DNA of 64,000 nt. Source: Pseudosulfitobacter koreensis. GTDB taxonomy: Bacteria > Pseudomonadota > Alphaproteobacteria > Rhodobacterales > Rhodobacteraceae. Numbering within the stretch: the stretch's first letter is position 1; each line of letters begins with the position of its first letter. The stretch is from positions 124,001 to 188,000 of the forward strand of contig NZ_JANKJG010000006.1 of assembly GCF_024733015.1 (NCBI RefSeq), read 5' to 3'. Below are positions 17,444-27,036 of this stretch, in pieces. Under the pieces are notes generated by a model. The model ran no database searches and was not told the DNA's origin. It was given only the letters and a program-made list of their open reading frames with translations. Made by a program: the position numbers and the translations under genes.

Positions 17444-19186
17444 ATGTCTGAACCCACAGGGTTCACCGCGCGAAAAGCGCGTTTTCTCAACCGGCTTCAT
17501 GCCCGGTTGGCAACGCGTGGACGGGTGGCAACGGCGTTTGTGTCCTCTCCCGAACCCAAGACGATCGGCAGCTTTGCGCGGGGGCGGCAACTGTCCGCGG
17601 GCAACTATCTGTTCGCGGGGCACCTGATTTCAGCGCCCGATGTCGGGCTGTGGGATCTGGCGGTGCCCGACCAGGCCTTTGCCAACGAACTCCACGGGTT
17701 TGCCTGGCTGGACGATCTGGCCGCCGTCGGCGATCTGGCCACGCGCGAGGCCGCGCAGCGGTGGCTGTGGGGCTGGATCGACCGTTTCGGCAGGGGCGCG
17801 GGGGCGGGTTGGACGCCTGATCTGACCGGGCGTCGGCTGATCCGCTGGATCAACCACGCGCTGTTCGTGCTGCGCGGACAGGAAAAGGAACAGAGCGATC
17901 TGTTCTATCAGTCGCTCGCGCAGCAGACGCGGTTCCTGTCGAAACGCTGGCCTTCCGCCGCGCCCGGGCTGCCCCGGTTCGAGGCGCTGACCGGGCTGAT
18001 CTATGCAGGTCTGTCGCTGGAGGGAATGGAGGCGCTGGCCGAACCCGCGATCAAGGCGCTGGCCCGCGAATGTCAAAGCCAGATCGACGCGCAGGGCGGT
18101 CTGCCCACGCGCAATCCCGAGGAATTGCTGGATGTCTTCACCTTGCTGACCTGGGCCGCCGCAACGCTGAGCGAGGCGGGGCGCGAAGCCCCTGCGGCCC
18201 ATCTGGACGCCATCGAGCGTATCGCACCGACCCTGCGCACCCTGCGCCATTCCGACGGCGCGCTGGCGCGGTTCCATGGCGGCGGGCGCGGGCAGGAGGG
18301 CTGGCTGGATCATGCGCTGGCGGCCAGCGGGATAAAGACGCGGCAGGCCGACGGGCTGTCTATGGGCTATGCGCGGCTGAGTGCGGGGCGCACCAGCGTG
18401 ATCGTCGATGCGAGCCCGCCTGCCACGGGCAAGGCCAGCCGCAATGCACATGCCTCGACCCTTGCGTTCGAGCTGACTTCGGGGCGGCGACCGCTGATCG
18501 TCAGCTGCGGCCCCGGTGGATCGTTCGGGGCGGAATGGCGACGGGCGGGGCGTGCGACGCCGTCGCACAGCACGCTGGTGCTGGACGGCTATTCCAGCGC
18601 GCGGCTGGGCGACGCGGACCGTTCGGGGGCCAACGAGATTCTGGTCGATACCCCGAAGGACGTGCCCGTCGAGATGAGCCAGGCCTATGACGGCATCAGG
18701 TTCGAGGGCGGGCATGACGGATTTGTCAGCACCCACGGTCTGACCCACGCGCGGATGCTCGAGCTGACCTTTGACGGGCGCGGCATGGCGGGCGAGGACA
18801 TGTTGCTGGCGCTGGAAGACAACGCCAAGCGCCGCTTTGACCGGGTTCTGGACGCGGGCAAGCTGCAAGGCGTGCCCTTCGCGATCCGCTTTCACCTGCA
18901 CCCGGAGGTCGATGCGACCCTCGATCTGGGCGGTGCCGCCATCTCGATGGCGCTGAAAAGCGGTGAAATCTGGGTTTTTCGGCATGATGGCAATTGTGAA
19001 TTGCGTTTGGACCCAAGCGTTTATCTGGAAAAAGGCAGATTAAAGCCGCGTGCGACGCAACAGATCGTTCTCATCGGGCGCGCGATGCAGTATGCCACCC
19101 GCATTCGCTGGTCCTTGTCCAAGGCGCAGGAGACTGCAATTGGCATCAGGGACCTGTCCCGAGATGAACTTGATATGGCCGATTAG
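17444..19186 (+). CDS. Heparinase II/III family protein
   Basis: A 580-residue protein of the heparinase II/III-like group, lyases or lyase-like proteins for uronic-acid polysaccharides. The N-terminal half is an alpha/alpha toroid; the C-terminal half (from about residue 310, SMGYARLSAGRTSVIVDASPP) is the beta-sandwich with the conserved AHASTLAFELTSGRRPLIVSCGP strands. No signal peptide is seen, so a cytoplasmic place is likely, unlike classical secreted heparinases. The gene lies 25 bases before purH, an arrangement I associate with Rhodobacterales. The real substrate is unknown. Confidence 0.85.
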   Translation: MSEPTGFTARKARFLNRLHARLATRGRVATAFVSSPEPKTIGSFARGRQLSAGNYLFAGHLISAPDVGLWDLAVPDQAFANELHGFAWLDDLAAVGDLATREAAQRWLWGWIDRFGRGAGAGWTPDLTGRRLIRWINHALFVLRGQEKEQSDLFYQSLAQQTRFLSKRWPSAAPGLPRFEALTGLIYAGLSLEGMEALAEPAIKALARECQSQIDAQGGLPTRNPEELLDVFTLLTWAAATLSEAGREAPAAHLDAIERIAPTLRTLRHSDGALARFHGGGRGQEGWLDHALAASGIKTRQADGLSMGYARLSAGRTSVIVDASPPATGKASRNAHASTLAFELTSGRRPLIVSCGPGGSFGAEWRRAGRATPSHSTLVLDGYSSARLGDADRSGANEILVDTPKDVPVEMSQAYDGIRFEGGHDGFVSTHGLTHARMLELTFDGRGMAGEDMLLALEDNAKRRFDRVLDAGKLQGVPFAIRFHLHPEVDATLDLGGAAISMALKSGEIWVFRHDGNCELRLDPSVYLEKGRLKPRATQQIVLIGRAMQYATRIRWSLSKAQETAIGIRDLSRDELDMAD

Positions 19187-19210
19187 GCCGCAAAAAGGCT
19201 GCTGAATACA

Positions 19211-20800
19211 ATGACCACCGATCTCTATCCCGTGCGCCGCGCGCTGATTTCCGTATCCGACAAGACCGGCCTTGTGCCGTTTGGTCAGGCCCTGGCCGCG
19301 CGGGGCGTCGAGTTGCTGAGCACCGGCGGCACGGCGGCGGCATTGCGGGCGGCGGGTCTGACGGTGCGGGACGTGGCAGAGGTGACGGGATACCCCGAGA
19401 TGATGGACGGGCGGGTCAAGACGCTGCACCCCGCTGTCCACGGCGGCTTGCTGGCGCTGCGCGACAATGCCGACCACCGTGCCGCGATGGACGCGCACGG
19501 GATCGGTGCGATCGACCTGGTCGTGGTGAACCTCTACCCGTTCGAGGAAACCGTGGCGAAGGGTGCCGCCTATGACGAGGTGATCGAGAATATCGACATC
19601 GGCGGCCCTGCGATGATCCGGTCGGCGGCGAAGAACCACGGGTTCGTCAACATCGTTGTGGACGTGGAAGATTACGACGTGGTGCTGGCCGAGATGGAGG
19701 CCAACGATGGCCAGACCAGCTATGCCTTGCGGCAGCGTCTTGCGCAGACGGCCTATGGGCGCACGGCGGCTTACGACACTGCAGTCAGCACCTGGATGGC
19801 GGCGCAGGTCGGCGGCACCCCGCGGCGGCGCAGCTTTGCGGGCACATTGGCCCAAGGGTTGCGCTATGGCGAGAACCCGCATCAGGCGGCGGCTTTCTAT
19901 ACCGACGGCAGCGCGCGCGCCGGTGTGGCCACGGCCAAGCAGCATCAGGGCAAGGAGCTGTCGTACAACAACATCAACGACACCGACGCGGCCTTCGAGC
20001 TGGTCAGCGAGTTCGACCCGGCGCAGGGGCCTGCCTGTGCGATCATCAAGCACGCCAACCCCTGCGGCGTGTCGCGCGGGGCGACACTGAAAGAAGCCTA
20101 TGCCCGCGCGTTCGATTGCGACCGCACCAGCGCATTCGGCGGGATTATCGCCCTGAACCAGCCGCTTGACGCAGACACGGCGCGCGAGATCACCGGTATC
20201 TTTACCGAAGTTGTGATCGCGCCCGGTGCCAGCGCAGAGGCAATGGATATTTTTAGCCAGAAGAAGAACCTGCGTCTGCTGACCACCGACGGTCTGGCCG
20301 CTGCCGGTGCCGCCGCGCTGGCCGTGCGGCAGGTGTCGGGCGGATTTCTGGCGCAGGACAAGGACGTGGGCCGGATCACCCGCGACGATCTGCAGGTCGT
20401 GACCAAGCGCGCGCCGTCCGAGCAGGAATTGAACGATCTGCTCTTCGCCTGGACCGTGGCGAAACACGTCAAATCCAACGCGATCATCTACGTCAAGGAC
20501 GGGGCGACGGTGGGCGTCGGCGCGGGCCAGATGAGCCGCGTGGACAGCACCCGCATCGCCGCGCGCAAGGCGCAGGACATGGCCGAGGCACTTGGCCTGT
20601 CGCAGCCGCTGACCCTAGGGTCTGTCGTGGCGTCTGATGCGTTCTTTCCCTTTGCCGACGGTCTGATCACCGCCGCCGAAGCCGGCGCGACCGCGATCAT
20701 CCAGCCCGGCGGGTCGATGCGCGACGACGAGGTCATCGCGGCAGCGGACGAGGCGGGTCTGGCGATGGTGCTGACCGGCATGCGTCACTTCCGGCACTGA
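19211..20800 (+). CDS. purH: Bifunctional AICAR transformylase / IMP cyclohydrolase
   Basis: A 529-residue enzyme for the last two steps of purine synthesis. N-terminal MGS-type cyclohydrolase domain (residues about 1-145: [27 protein letters not shown]-type element) and a C-terminal transformylase domain with [13 protein letters not shown] (about 217-229), [47 protein letters not shown] and the terminal FPFADG element. All catalytic landmarks are present. It overlaps no gene; lspA follows after four bases. Confidence 0.97.
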   Translation: MTTDLYPVRRALISVSDKTGLVPFGQALAARGVELLSTGGTAAALRAAGLTVRDVAEVTGYPEMMDGRVKTLHPAVHGGLLALRDNADHRAAMDAHGIGAIDLVVVNLYPFEETVAKGAAYDEVIENIDIGGPAMIRSAAKNHGFVNIVVDVEDYDVVLAEMEANDGQTSYALRQRLAQTAYGRTAAYDTAVSTWMAAQVGGTPRRRSFAGTLAQGLRYGENPHQAAAFYTDGSARAGVATAKQHQGKELSYNNINDTDAAFELVSEFDPAQGPACAIIKHANPCGVSRGATLKEAYARAFDCDRTSAFGGIIALNQPLDADTAREITGIFTEVVIAPGASAEAMDIFSQKKNLRLLTTDGLAAAGAAALAVRQVSGGFLAQDKDVGRITRDDLQVVTKRAPSEQELNDLLFAWTVAKHVKSNAIIYVKDGATVGVGAGQMSRVDSTRIAARKAQDMAEALGLSQPLTLGSVVASDAFFPFADGLITAAEAGATAIIQPGGSMRDDEVIAAADEAGLAMVLTGMRHFRH

Positions 20801-20804
20801 CCAG

Positions 20805-21275
20805 ATGCGGTTGATTGCCATATCGGCGCTGATCGCGCTGCTGCTGGATCAGGCCAGCAAATATGTCGTGGTGCACATGATGCAGCTGTGGCGCGTGCGC
20901 GAGATCGACGTGCTGCCGCCGCTGCTGAATTTCCGTTACGGCGAAAACCGGGGCATCAACTTTGGCCTGATGGATGGCGAGGGCGATGCCGGTCGGTGGA
21001 TCCTGATCGTGCTGGCCCTGCTGATCTGCTCAGCCGTGCTGTGGTGGCTGCGTGGGGCGCATCAGCGGCCCGTGGTGTTCGTCAGCGCGGGCCTGCTGAT
21101 CGGCGGTGCGCTGGGCAATGTCGTGGACCGTGTGCTCTATGGCTATGTGCTGGATTTCCTGAACATGTCGTGCTGCGGCATCCAGAACCCTTTTGTGTTC
21201 AATGTTGGCGATATCTTCATATTTGCGGGCGCAATAGGACTGGTGATTTTCGCGCAGGACAAAAAGCGGGCGTGA
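20805..21275 (+). CDS. lspA: Lipoprotein signal peptidase (signal peptidase II)
   Basis: A 156-residue inner-membrane aspartyl protease that removes signal peptides from prolipoproteins. Four hydrophobic helices are visible. The catalytic aspartates are D108 in GNVVDRVLYGYVLDFL and D136 in FNVGD, and FRYGENRGINFGL is the conserved extracytoplasmic element. Begins four bases after purH. It is followed by a lipoprotein gene, a fitting neighbour. Confidence 0.96.
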   Translation: MRLIAISALIALLLDQASKYVVVHMMQLWRVREIDVLPPLLNFRYGENRGINFGLMDGEGDAGRWILIVLALLICSAVLWWLRGAHQRPVVFVSAGLLIGGALGNVVDRVLYGYVLDFLNMSCCGIQNPFVFNVGDIFIFAGAIGLVIFAQDKKRA

Positions 21276-21341
21276 CATTGCCCCGCCTGCTGCGATAGTC
21301 AGAGAACAAAGGCCCGTTGGGGCAAGTGGTGGGAGAAGGCA

Positions 21342-21866
21342 ATGCGCCTGGTACGCGGACTGATGGCATTGACGGCAGCGCTGGCTTTGGGAGCTTGCGC
21401 CAATACGGGTCTGCGCGATCTGAACGGCACATCCGATGGCCCGGACGAGTTTATCGTGACCCCGTCAAAGCCCCTGCAGGAACCCGACAGCTATACGGCA
21501 TTGCCTGCGCCGACCCCCGGTCAGGCCAACCTGGTCGATCTGCGCCCGCTTGAGGAAAGCGTCGGCACATTGGGCGGGCGTCGCGGATCGCCCACGGGCG
21601 CCGTGCCTGCCAGCGATGGCGCCGTGGTCAACCACGCCAGCCGTTTTGGCCGCACTGCGGACATTCGCGCCACTCTGGCCGCCGAGGACGAAGCCTTTCG
21701 CAAGCGTCGTGGGCGCTTTACCCAGTACCGGATCGTGCCCGTGGACCGCTATAATCAGGCCTACAAGCCGCAGGCCATCGACCCGAACAAGGTGGCACGG
21801 GCCTATCGCCGTGCCGGTGTGCCGACACCCAGTGCGCCCCCCGTCGATACAAGGTTCCGCGACTAG
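21342..21866 (+). CDS. DUF3035 lipoprotein (BamF-like)
   Basis: A 174-residue lipoprotein: signal peptide of 18 residues with a lipobox LGAC at residues 16-19 (Cys19 lipidated). The motif DGPDEFIVTPSKPLQEPDSY (about residues 31-50) is the hallmark of DUF3035, a family that in Caulobacter corresponds to BamF, an accessory lipoprotein of the outer-membrane beta-barrel assembly complex. The remainder is low in predicted structure, consistent with an extended BamC-like chain. The lspA gene just upstream encodes its processing enzyme. The BamF link is from family knowledge; no local evidence tests it. Confidence 0.8.
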   Translation: MRLVRGLMALTAALALGACANTGLRDLNGTSDGPDEFIVTPSKPLQEPDSYTALPAPTPGQANLVDLRPLEESVGTLGGRRGSPTGAVPASDGAVVNHASRFGRTADIRATLAAEDEAFRKRRGRFTQYRIVPVDRYNQAYKPQAIDPNKVARAYRRAGVPTPSAPPVDTRFRD

Positions 21867-21946
21867 TCACAAAAACGACAGCGCGCTTGAACATCGCGGC
21901 AGGGTGGCCATCTGAAACCTGAAACGCCACCGATATAGGACCGAGG

Positions 21947-23296
21947 ATGACCAGACTGCGCGCCGTTACGGCATTGATCGCAGCCCTGTTGCCACTGGCA
22001 GCATGGGCGCAAAGCGAAGCGAACGAAAACGTCACCACATTCGAATTGGACAACGGCATGCAGGTCGTAGTGGTCGAAGACCACCGTGCCCCGGTCGTGA
22101 CCCATATGTTGTGGTACAAGGCCGGATCGGCGGACGAACCCAAGGGCGCGTCGGGCGTGGCGCATTTCCTGGAACACCTGCTGTTCAAGGCCACAGACAA
22201 CATGGACGCGGGCGAGTTTTCGGCCACGGTCGCGGCCAACGGCGGGCGCGACAACGCGTTCACCAGCTATGATTACACCGCTTATTACCAGCGCGTTGCC
22301 GCAGACCGGCTGGGCCTGATGATGAAGATGGAAGCGGACCGGATGGAGAACTTGCTTCTGACGCCCGAAAACATCGAGACCGAGCGTGACGTCATCATCG
22401 AGGAGCGCAACCAGCGCACCGAGAACAATCCGCAAGCGCTGTTCGGAGAACAGATGAACGCGGCGCAGTATCTGAACCACCGCTACGGCGTGCCGATCAT
22501 CGGCTGGATGCACGAGATGCGGACCCTCGACCTTGAGGATGCGCTGAGCTTCTACGATATTTACTATTCGCCCAACAACGCGGTTCTGGTGGTCGCGGGC
22601 GACGTGGACCCCGAGGAAGTGCGTGAACTGGCCGAAACCCATTATGGCGTGATCCCCGCCGAGCCGGACCTGCCCGAACGCCTGCGCACCGAAGAGCCGC
22701 CGCAAACCGCCGCACGCCGGGTGATCTTTCGCGATGCGCGGGTGGCGCAACCCTATGTAAGCCGGTCCTATATCGCGCCCGAGCGGGATGCAGGAGCGCA
22801 GGAAGAGGCGGCGGCTCTGACCATCCTGGCCGAAATTCTGGGCGGGGGCACAACGTCCTATCTGGCGGAAAAACTGCAGTTCGACACCCGTGTGGCCGTC
22901 TATTCGGGCGCGTTCTACCGGGGCAACTCGCTGGACGCCACGACCTTCGATCTGGTGGTGGTGCCCGGTCCCGACGTGAGCCTGCAAGAGGCCGAGGACG
23001 CGATGGACGCAGCGCTTGTCAGTTTCATGGAAGAGGGCATCGACGCCGAGCAGCTGGAGCGGATCAAGTTGCAGCTGCGCGCGCAGCAGATCTATGCGCG
23101 GGATGACGCGGACGGCGTTGCCAACCGCTATGGAGCGGCGCTGACATCCGGCCTGACGGTCGAGGATGTGCAGGCATGGCCCGACGTGCTGCAGGCGGTG
23201 ACCGAAGAGGATATCATGGCGGCCGCCGCATCGGTGCTGCGTCCCGAAGGATCGGTGACCGGCTGGCTGACCAAACCCGTGGAGGCAGTTCAATGA
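21947..23296 (+). CDS. M16 family zinc metalloprotease (catalytic subunit)
   Basis: A 449-residue processing-peptidase-like protein with a signal peptide (residues 1-21, ending AAWAQ), so it works in the periplasm. The inverted zinc motif HxxEH is seen as HFLEH at residues 73-77, with the third zinc Glu expected in ERDVIIEERNQR (about 146-157). Two M16 halves span about 30-240 and 240-449. The neighbouring M16 gene lacks the zinc motif and overlaps by four bases, forming an active/inactive pair like the alpha/beta subunits of mitochondrial processing peptidase. Confidence 0.93.
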   Translation: MTRLRAVTALIAALLPLAAWAQSEANENVTTFELDNGMQVVVVEDHRAPVVTHMLWYKAGSADEPKGASGVAHFLEHLLFKATDNMDAGEFSATVAANGGRDNAFTSYDYTAYYQRVAADRLGLMMKMEADRMENLLLTPENIETERDVIIEERNQRTENNPQALFGEQMNAAQYLNHRYGVPIIGWMHEMRTLDLEDALSFYDIYYSPNNAVLVVAGDVDPEEVRELAETHYGVIPAEPDLPERLRTEEPPQTAARRVIFRDARVAQPYVSRSYIAPERDAGAQEEAAALTILAEILGGGTTSYLAEKLQFDTRVAVYSGAFYRGNSLDATTFDLVVVPGPDVSLQEAEDAMDAALVSFMEEGIDAEQLERIKLQLRAQQIYARDDADGVANRYGAALTSGLTVEDVQAWPDVLQAVTEEDIMAAAASVLRPEGSVTGWLTKPVEAVQ

Positions 23297-24612
23297 GATA
23301 TATCCTTGCGATGATGATGGCCGTGGTGCTGGCGCTGCCCGCCCGTGCCGATGTCGAGATTACCGAAGTCGTCAGCCCCGGCGGGATCACCGCCTGGCTG
23401 GTGGAGGAACCGTCGATCCCCTTCACCGCGATGGAACTGCGGTTTCGCGGCGGTGCGTCGCTGGATGCGCCGGGCAAGCGGGGTGCGACCAACCTGATGA
23501 CCGGGTTGCTGGAAGAGGGGGCCGCCGACATGGACGCCCGCGCCTTTGCCCGCGCGCTGGAGGGACTTGCTGCCTCGTTCAGCTATGACGTGGGCGACGA
23601 TGCGCTGGCCGTCTCGGCGCGGTTCCTAACCGAGAACCGCGATGCGGCGGTGGAGCTGCTGCGCGCGTCGCTGCTGGAGCCTGCGTTTGACCCCGAGGCG
23701 GTGGAACGCGTGCGCCAGCAGGTGCTGACCGGGCTGCTCTCGGACGAGAAGAACCCCGAGGAGCTGGCAGCCCGTGCCTTTGACAAGCTGGCCTATGGCG
23801 ATCACCCCTATGGCACGTCGTACACCGGCACCGTGGACAGCGTGAGCGCGCTGACCCGTGATGATCTGGTGGCAGCACATGATGCGGTTCTGGCGAAGGA
23901 TCGGCTCTATGTGGGTGTCGTCGGCGACATCACCCCCGAAGAGCTGGGTCCGCTGCTGGACGAGTTGCTGGGCGATCTGCCCGAAGTCGGCGCGCCGCTG
24001 CCAGAAATGGCAGAGGTGGACATTCCCGGCGGCGTGACCGTGATCGACTTTGAAACGCCGCAGTCGGTGGCGCTGTTCGGTCAGCCCGGCATGGCGCAGA
24101 AAGATCCCGATTTCTTTGCAGCGACCGTGCTGAACCAGGTGCTGGGGGGCGGATCGTTTGAAAGCCGCCTGATGAACGAGGTGCGCGAAAAGCGCGGCCT
24201 GACCTATGGCGTCTATTCCTATCTGGTGCCGCGTGACTACGCCGCCACCTATATGGGTCGGGTGGCTTCGGCCAACGACCGGATCGAGGAGGCGATTGCG
24301 GTGATCCGCGACGAATGGGCCAAGGCCGCCAGCGAAGGCGTGACCGAGGACGAGCTGCGCGATGCCAAGACCTATCTGACCGGCGCGTATCCTTTGCGGT
24401 TCGACGGCAATGCGCCGATCGCGCGGATCATGGTGGGGATGCAGATGCTGGGCTTGCCCATCGACTATATCGCCACGCGCAACGAGATGGTCGAGGCCGT
24501 GACGATGGACGACGTGAAGCGGGTGGCCGACGAATTGCTGGACCCTGATGGGCTGCATTTCGTGGTGGTTGGTCAGCCCGAGGGGCTGGAGACCGGGCCG
24601 CTGCCTGAGTGA
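23293..24612 (+). CDS. M16 family peptidase-like protein (non-catalytic partner)
   Basis: A 439-residue secreted M16 homologue: signal peptide about residues 1-18 (ending LPARA). At the position of the zinc motif it reads NLMTGLLEEG, so HxxEH is lost and it should be catalytically dead, while the glycine-rich loop region near ALFGQPGMAQKDPDF and the QVLGGGSFESRLMNEVREK element (about 285-305) of the second half is intact and can help hold substrate. The ATG overlaps the stop of the active partner (ATGA), implying stoichiometric translation and a heterodimer. Confidence 0.92.
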   Translation: MRYILAMMMAVVLALPARADVEITEVVSPGGITAWLVEEPSIPFTAMELRFRGGASLDAPGKRGATNLMTGLLEEGAADMDARAFARALEGLAASFSYDVGDDALAVSARFLTENRDAAVELLRASLLEPAFDPEAVERVRQQVLTGLLSDEKNPEELAARAFDKLAYGDHPYGTSYTGTVDSVSALTRDDLVAAHDAVLAKDRLYVGVVGDITPEELGPLLDELLGDLPEVGAPLPEMAEVDIPGGVTVIDFETPQSVALFGQPGMAQKDPDFFAATVLNQVLGGGSFESRLMNEVREKRGLTYGVYSYLVPRDYAATYMGRVASANDRIEEAIAVIRDEWAKAASEGVTEDELRDAKTYLTGAYPLRFDGNAPIARIMVGMQMLGLPIDYIATRNEMVEAVTMDDVKRVADELLDPDGLHFVVVGQPEGLETGPLPE

Positions 24613-24631
24613 GTTCGTTTTGATTTAGATG

Positions 24632-24666
24632 ATGACGCCCGCATTTGGCCGGCGTCATTTATTTTA
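24632..24666 (+). terminator. Rho-independent terminator of the lspA-M16 run
   Basis: ATGACGCC pairs perfectly with GGCGTCAT (8 bp) around an 11-base loop and is followed by a U-rich tail (TTTATTTTA). It lies 19 bases after the second M16 gene, between convergent genes. Confidence 0.85.
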
Positions 24667-24669
24667 GGC

Positions 24670-24713
24670 TCTGCCTCAAACTCCGGGACATTTTGAGCCA
24701 AAAGAAATCCGGG
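24670..24713. repeat. Dispersed intergenic element, copy A
   Basis: Contains CTCCGGGACATTTT followed by GAGCCAAAAGAAA. The same pattern (CC-rich, CCGGG/AG, T-run, then GCCAAAAGAAA or GGCAAGATGAA) recurs at 53131-53159 and 61721-61751. It sits directly downstream of two convergent genes, touching the ALDH16 stop codon. Confidence 0.55.
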
Positions 24714-27032
24714 TTATTCGCCGTAGGGAATCCAGATGTCCTTGATTTCCGTGGCGGCGGCCAGCGTGTCGCGCATGGCGGGCAGGCTGGTGCCGATCCA
24801 TGTGCGTTTGAGGTTGCTGGCCGAGCCCTTGCGGATGGTTTCCGACAAGGCAGGGTCCGAGAAGGACCAGACCGCGTCGATGTCCATGTGGCGCGTCATC
24901 GTGTCTGCCAGCGCGTCATGCGGGCCTGTCAGAATGTTGACCACGCCCCCAGGCACGTCCGAGGTGTCAAGGATCTGGTAGAAGTCGGTCGCCGCCAGCG
25001 GGAACGGCTGCGATGCGCCAAGGATCACGCGGTTGCCCATCGCGATGGCGGGCGCCATCAGCGACACGAGGCCCAGCAGCGGATACGCGTCGGGGCAGAG
25101 CGCCGCGATCACGCCGGTCGGTTCCTTCATCGCCAGCGCCACGCCGCGGATCGGGACGCCGTGTGCCTGACCGTCGTACTTGTCGGCCCAGGCGGCGGCG
25201 GTGAACAGCGTGTCGATGCTGTCCTGCACCTCTTGCGCGGCGGTCTTGCCGCCCTGGAGGGCGTTCAGCCGTGCCTCGAATTCATCGGCACGTGCGTACA
25301 GATTTTCAGCAATGTAGTACAGGATTTGCGCGCGCAGGTGGCCTGTGGACTTGCCCCAGCCTTTTGCAGCTTGGGCCGCTTCGACGGCATTGCGCAGGTC
25401 CTTGCGGTTCGATTGAGACGCGTGGCCCAGGAGCGTGCCGTTCTTGGCATAGACCGGAGCCGAGTAGCCGCCATCGGGGCGCGTTTGCTTGCCGCCGATA
25501 TAAAGCTTTGCAGTGCGGTCGATGCCCTCCGCCGGGCCCTTGTTGCCCTCGAAGGGGGCGATTTGCGGTAGGGTTTTGCCCGTGTCTTTCGGCTTGGTAT
25601 AGGCGCTTAGCCCTTCCCAGCCGCCTTCGCGGCCAAAGCCGCTTTCGCGGACGCCGCCAAAGCCTGCGGCGGCGTCGAAGAGGTTGGTGGCATTGGTCCA
25701 GACCACGCCCGCGGCCAGTTTCGGCGCCACGTCGAGCGCGAGGTTGATGTTCTCGGTCCAGAGCGTCGCGGCCAGCCCGTAGCGGGTGTTGTTGGCCAAC
25801 TCGACCGCCTCGCTGGGCGTACGGAAGGTGGTCGCGACCAGCACGGGGCCAAAGATTTCCTCCTGCATCAGCGGATGCGCGGTATCGAGGCCGGTGATCA
25901 GGGTGGGCGGATAGAAGCAGCCCTGCGCAGGCATGTCGCCAGCCGTCTGGTGCATGTCGCCATCGCTGTTGGCGGCGACCATGTCGGTGATCGTCTTCAG
26001 TTGCGTGGCATCGACGATGGCCCCCACGTCGATGCTCTTGTCCAGCGGGTTGCCGATGCGCAGCTTGTCCATGCGGGCGCGCAGCTTGGCGTAGAACCGT
26101 TCGGCCACGGGCTCGTGCACCAGCAGGCGCGACCCGGCGCAGCAGACCTGGCCCTGGTTGAACCAGATGGCATCGACCAGCCCCTCGACGGCGGAATCCA
26201 GATCGGCGTCGTCGAAGACGATGTAGGGAGATTTGCCGCCCAGCTCCAGCGTCAGTTCCTTGTCGGTGCCTGCGGTCGCTTCGCGGATGCGGCGGCCCAC
26301 TGCGGTTGATCCGGTAAAGGCGACCTTGTCGACGTCGGCGTTCACGATCATTTCGCCCACGGCCCCGTCGCCGGTGACGAGGTTGACCACGCCCGCAGGC
26401 AGGCCCGCCTGACGGCAGATGTCGGCGAACAGCAGTGCGGTCAACGACGTGTATTCCGCCGGTTTCAGCACCACGGTGTTGCCCATCGCCAGCGCTGGCG
26501 CGATTTTCCACGCCAGCATCAGCAGCGGAAAGTTCCACGGGATGATCTGGCCGCAGACGCCGATCGCTGTGCGGTCGGGCAGCGCGTCGTGCATCAGTTG
26601 GGCCATGCCCGCGTGATAATAGAAATGCCGTTGCGCCAGTGGAATGTCGATATCGCGGCTTTCACGGATCGGTTTGCCGTTGTCGAGCGTTTCGAGCACG
26701 GCGAACAGGCGGCTGTGCTTTTGCAGCAGCCGCGCGATGGCATAGAGGTATCGCGCGCGCCCCGGACCGCCGAGCTTTTCCCACTTGGGTTGCGCCTTGC
26801 GGGCCGCCGAAACTGCGCTGTCGACGTCCGACTGGCTGGCTTGGCTCAGGCTTGCCAGTACCTCGCCGGTGGCGGGATTGCGGCTGTCGAAGCCACTTGC
26901 GGGCTTGGTAAACTGGCCGTCGATGAAGTGGCCGAAGCGGCCCCCTTGATCGACGAGCCACGTCAGCGCTTCGGCGGCCGATTCGGGGGCGGGGCCATAG
27001 TCCATCGTCTGAAAAATCTCTTTCACGGTCAT
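24714..27032 (-). CDS. Two-domain aldehyde dehydrogenase (ALDH16 type)
   Basis: A 772-residue protein with two ALDH modules in tandem. The first (about 1-480) is complete: NAD pocket IPWNFPL, Glu264 in LELGGKSP and nucleophile Cys297 in NQGQVCCAG. The second (about 505-772) keeps the Rossmann and substrate-fold scaffold but has no NQGQxC-type cysteine and is shortened. This is the bacterial ALDH16 architecture, known structurally from a Loktanella enzyme. It begins four bases after deoC, so the likely role is oxidation of acetaldehyde released by deoxyribose-phosphate aldolase. The ATG at 27032 matches the family start. Confidence 0.92.
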   Translation of the reverse strand: MTVKEIFQTMDYGPAPESAAEALTWLVDQGGRFGHFIDGQFTKPASGFDSRNPATGEVLASLSQASQSDVDSAVSAARKAQPKWEKLGGPGRARYLYAIARLLQKHSRLFAVLETLDNGKPIRESRDIDIPLAQRHFYYHAGMAQLMHDALPDRTAIGVCGQIIPWNFPLLMLAWKIAPALAMGNTVVLKPAEYTSLTALLFADICRQAGLPAGVVNLVTGDGAVGEMIVNADVDKVAFTGSTAVGRRIREATAGTDKELTLELGGKSPYIVFDDADLDSAVEGLVDAIWFNQGQVCCAGSRLLVHEPVAERFYAKLRARMDKLRIGNPLDKSIDVGAIVDATQLKTITDMVAANSDGDMHQTAGDMPAQGCFYPPTLITGLDTAHPLMQEEIFGPVLVATTFRTPSEAVELANNTRYGLAATLWTENINLALDVAPKLAAGVVWTNATNLFDAAAGFGGVRESGFGREGGWEGLSAYTKPKDTGKTLPQIAPFEGNKGPAEGIDRTAKLYIGGKQTRPDGGYSAPVYAKNGTLLGHASQSNRKDLRNAVEAAQAAKGWGKSTGHLRAQILYYIAENLYARADEFEARLNALQGGKTAAQEVQDSIDTLFTAAAWADKYDGQAHGVPIRGVALAMKEPTGVIAALCPDAYPLLGLVSLMAPAIAMGNRVILGASQPFPLAATDFYQILDTSDVPGGVVNILTGPHDALADTMTRHMDIDAVWSFSDPALSETIRKGSASNLKRTWIGTSLPAMRDTLAAATEIKDIWIPYGE

Positions 27033-27036
27033 GATG

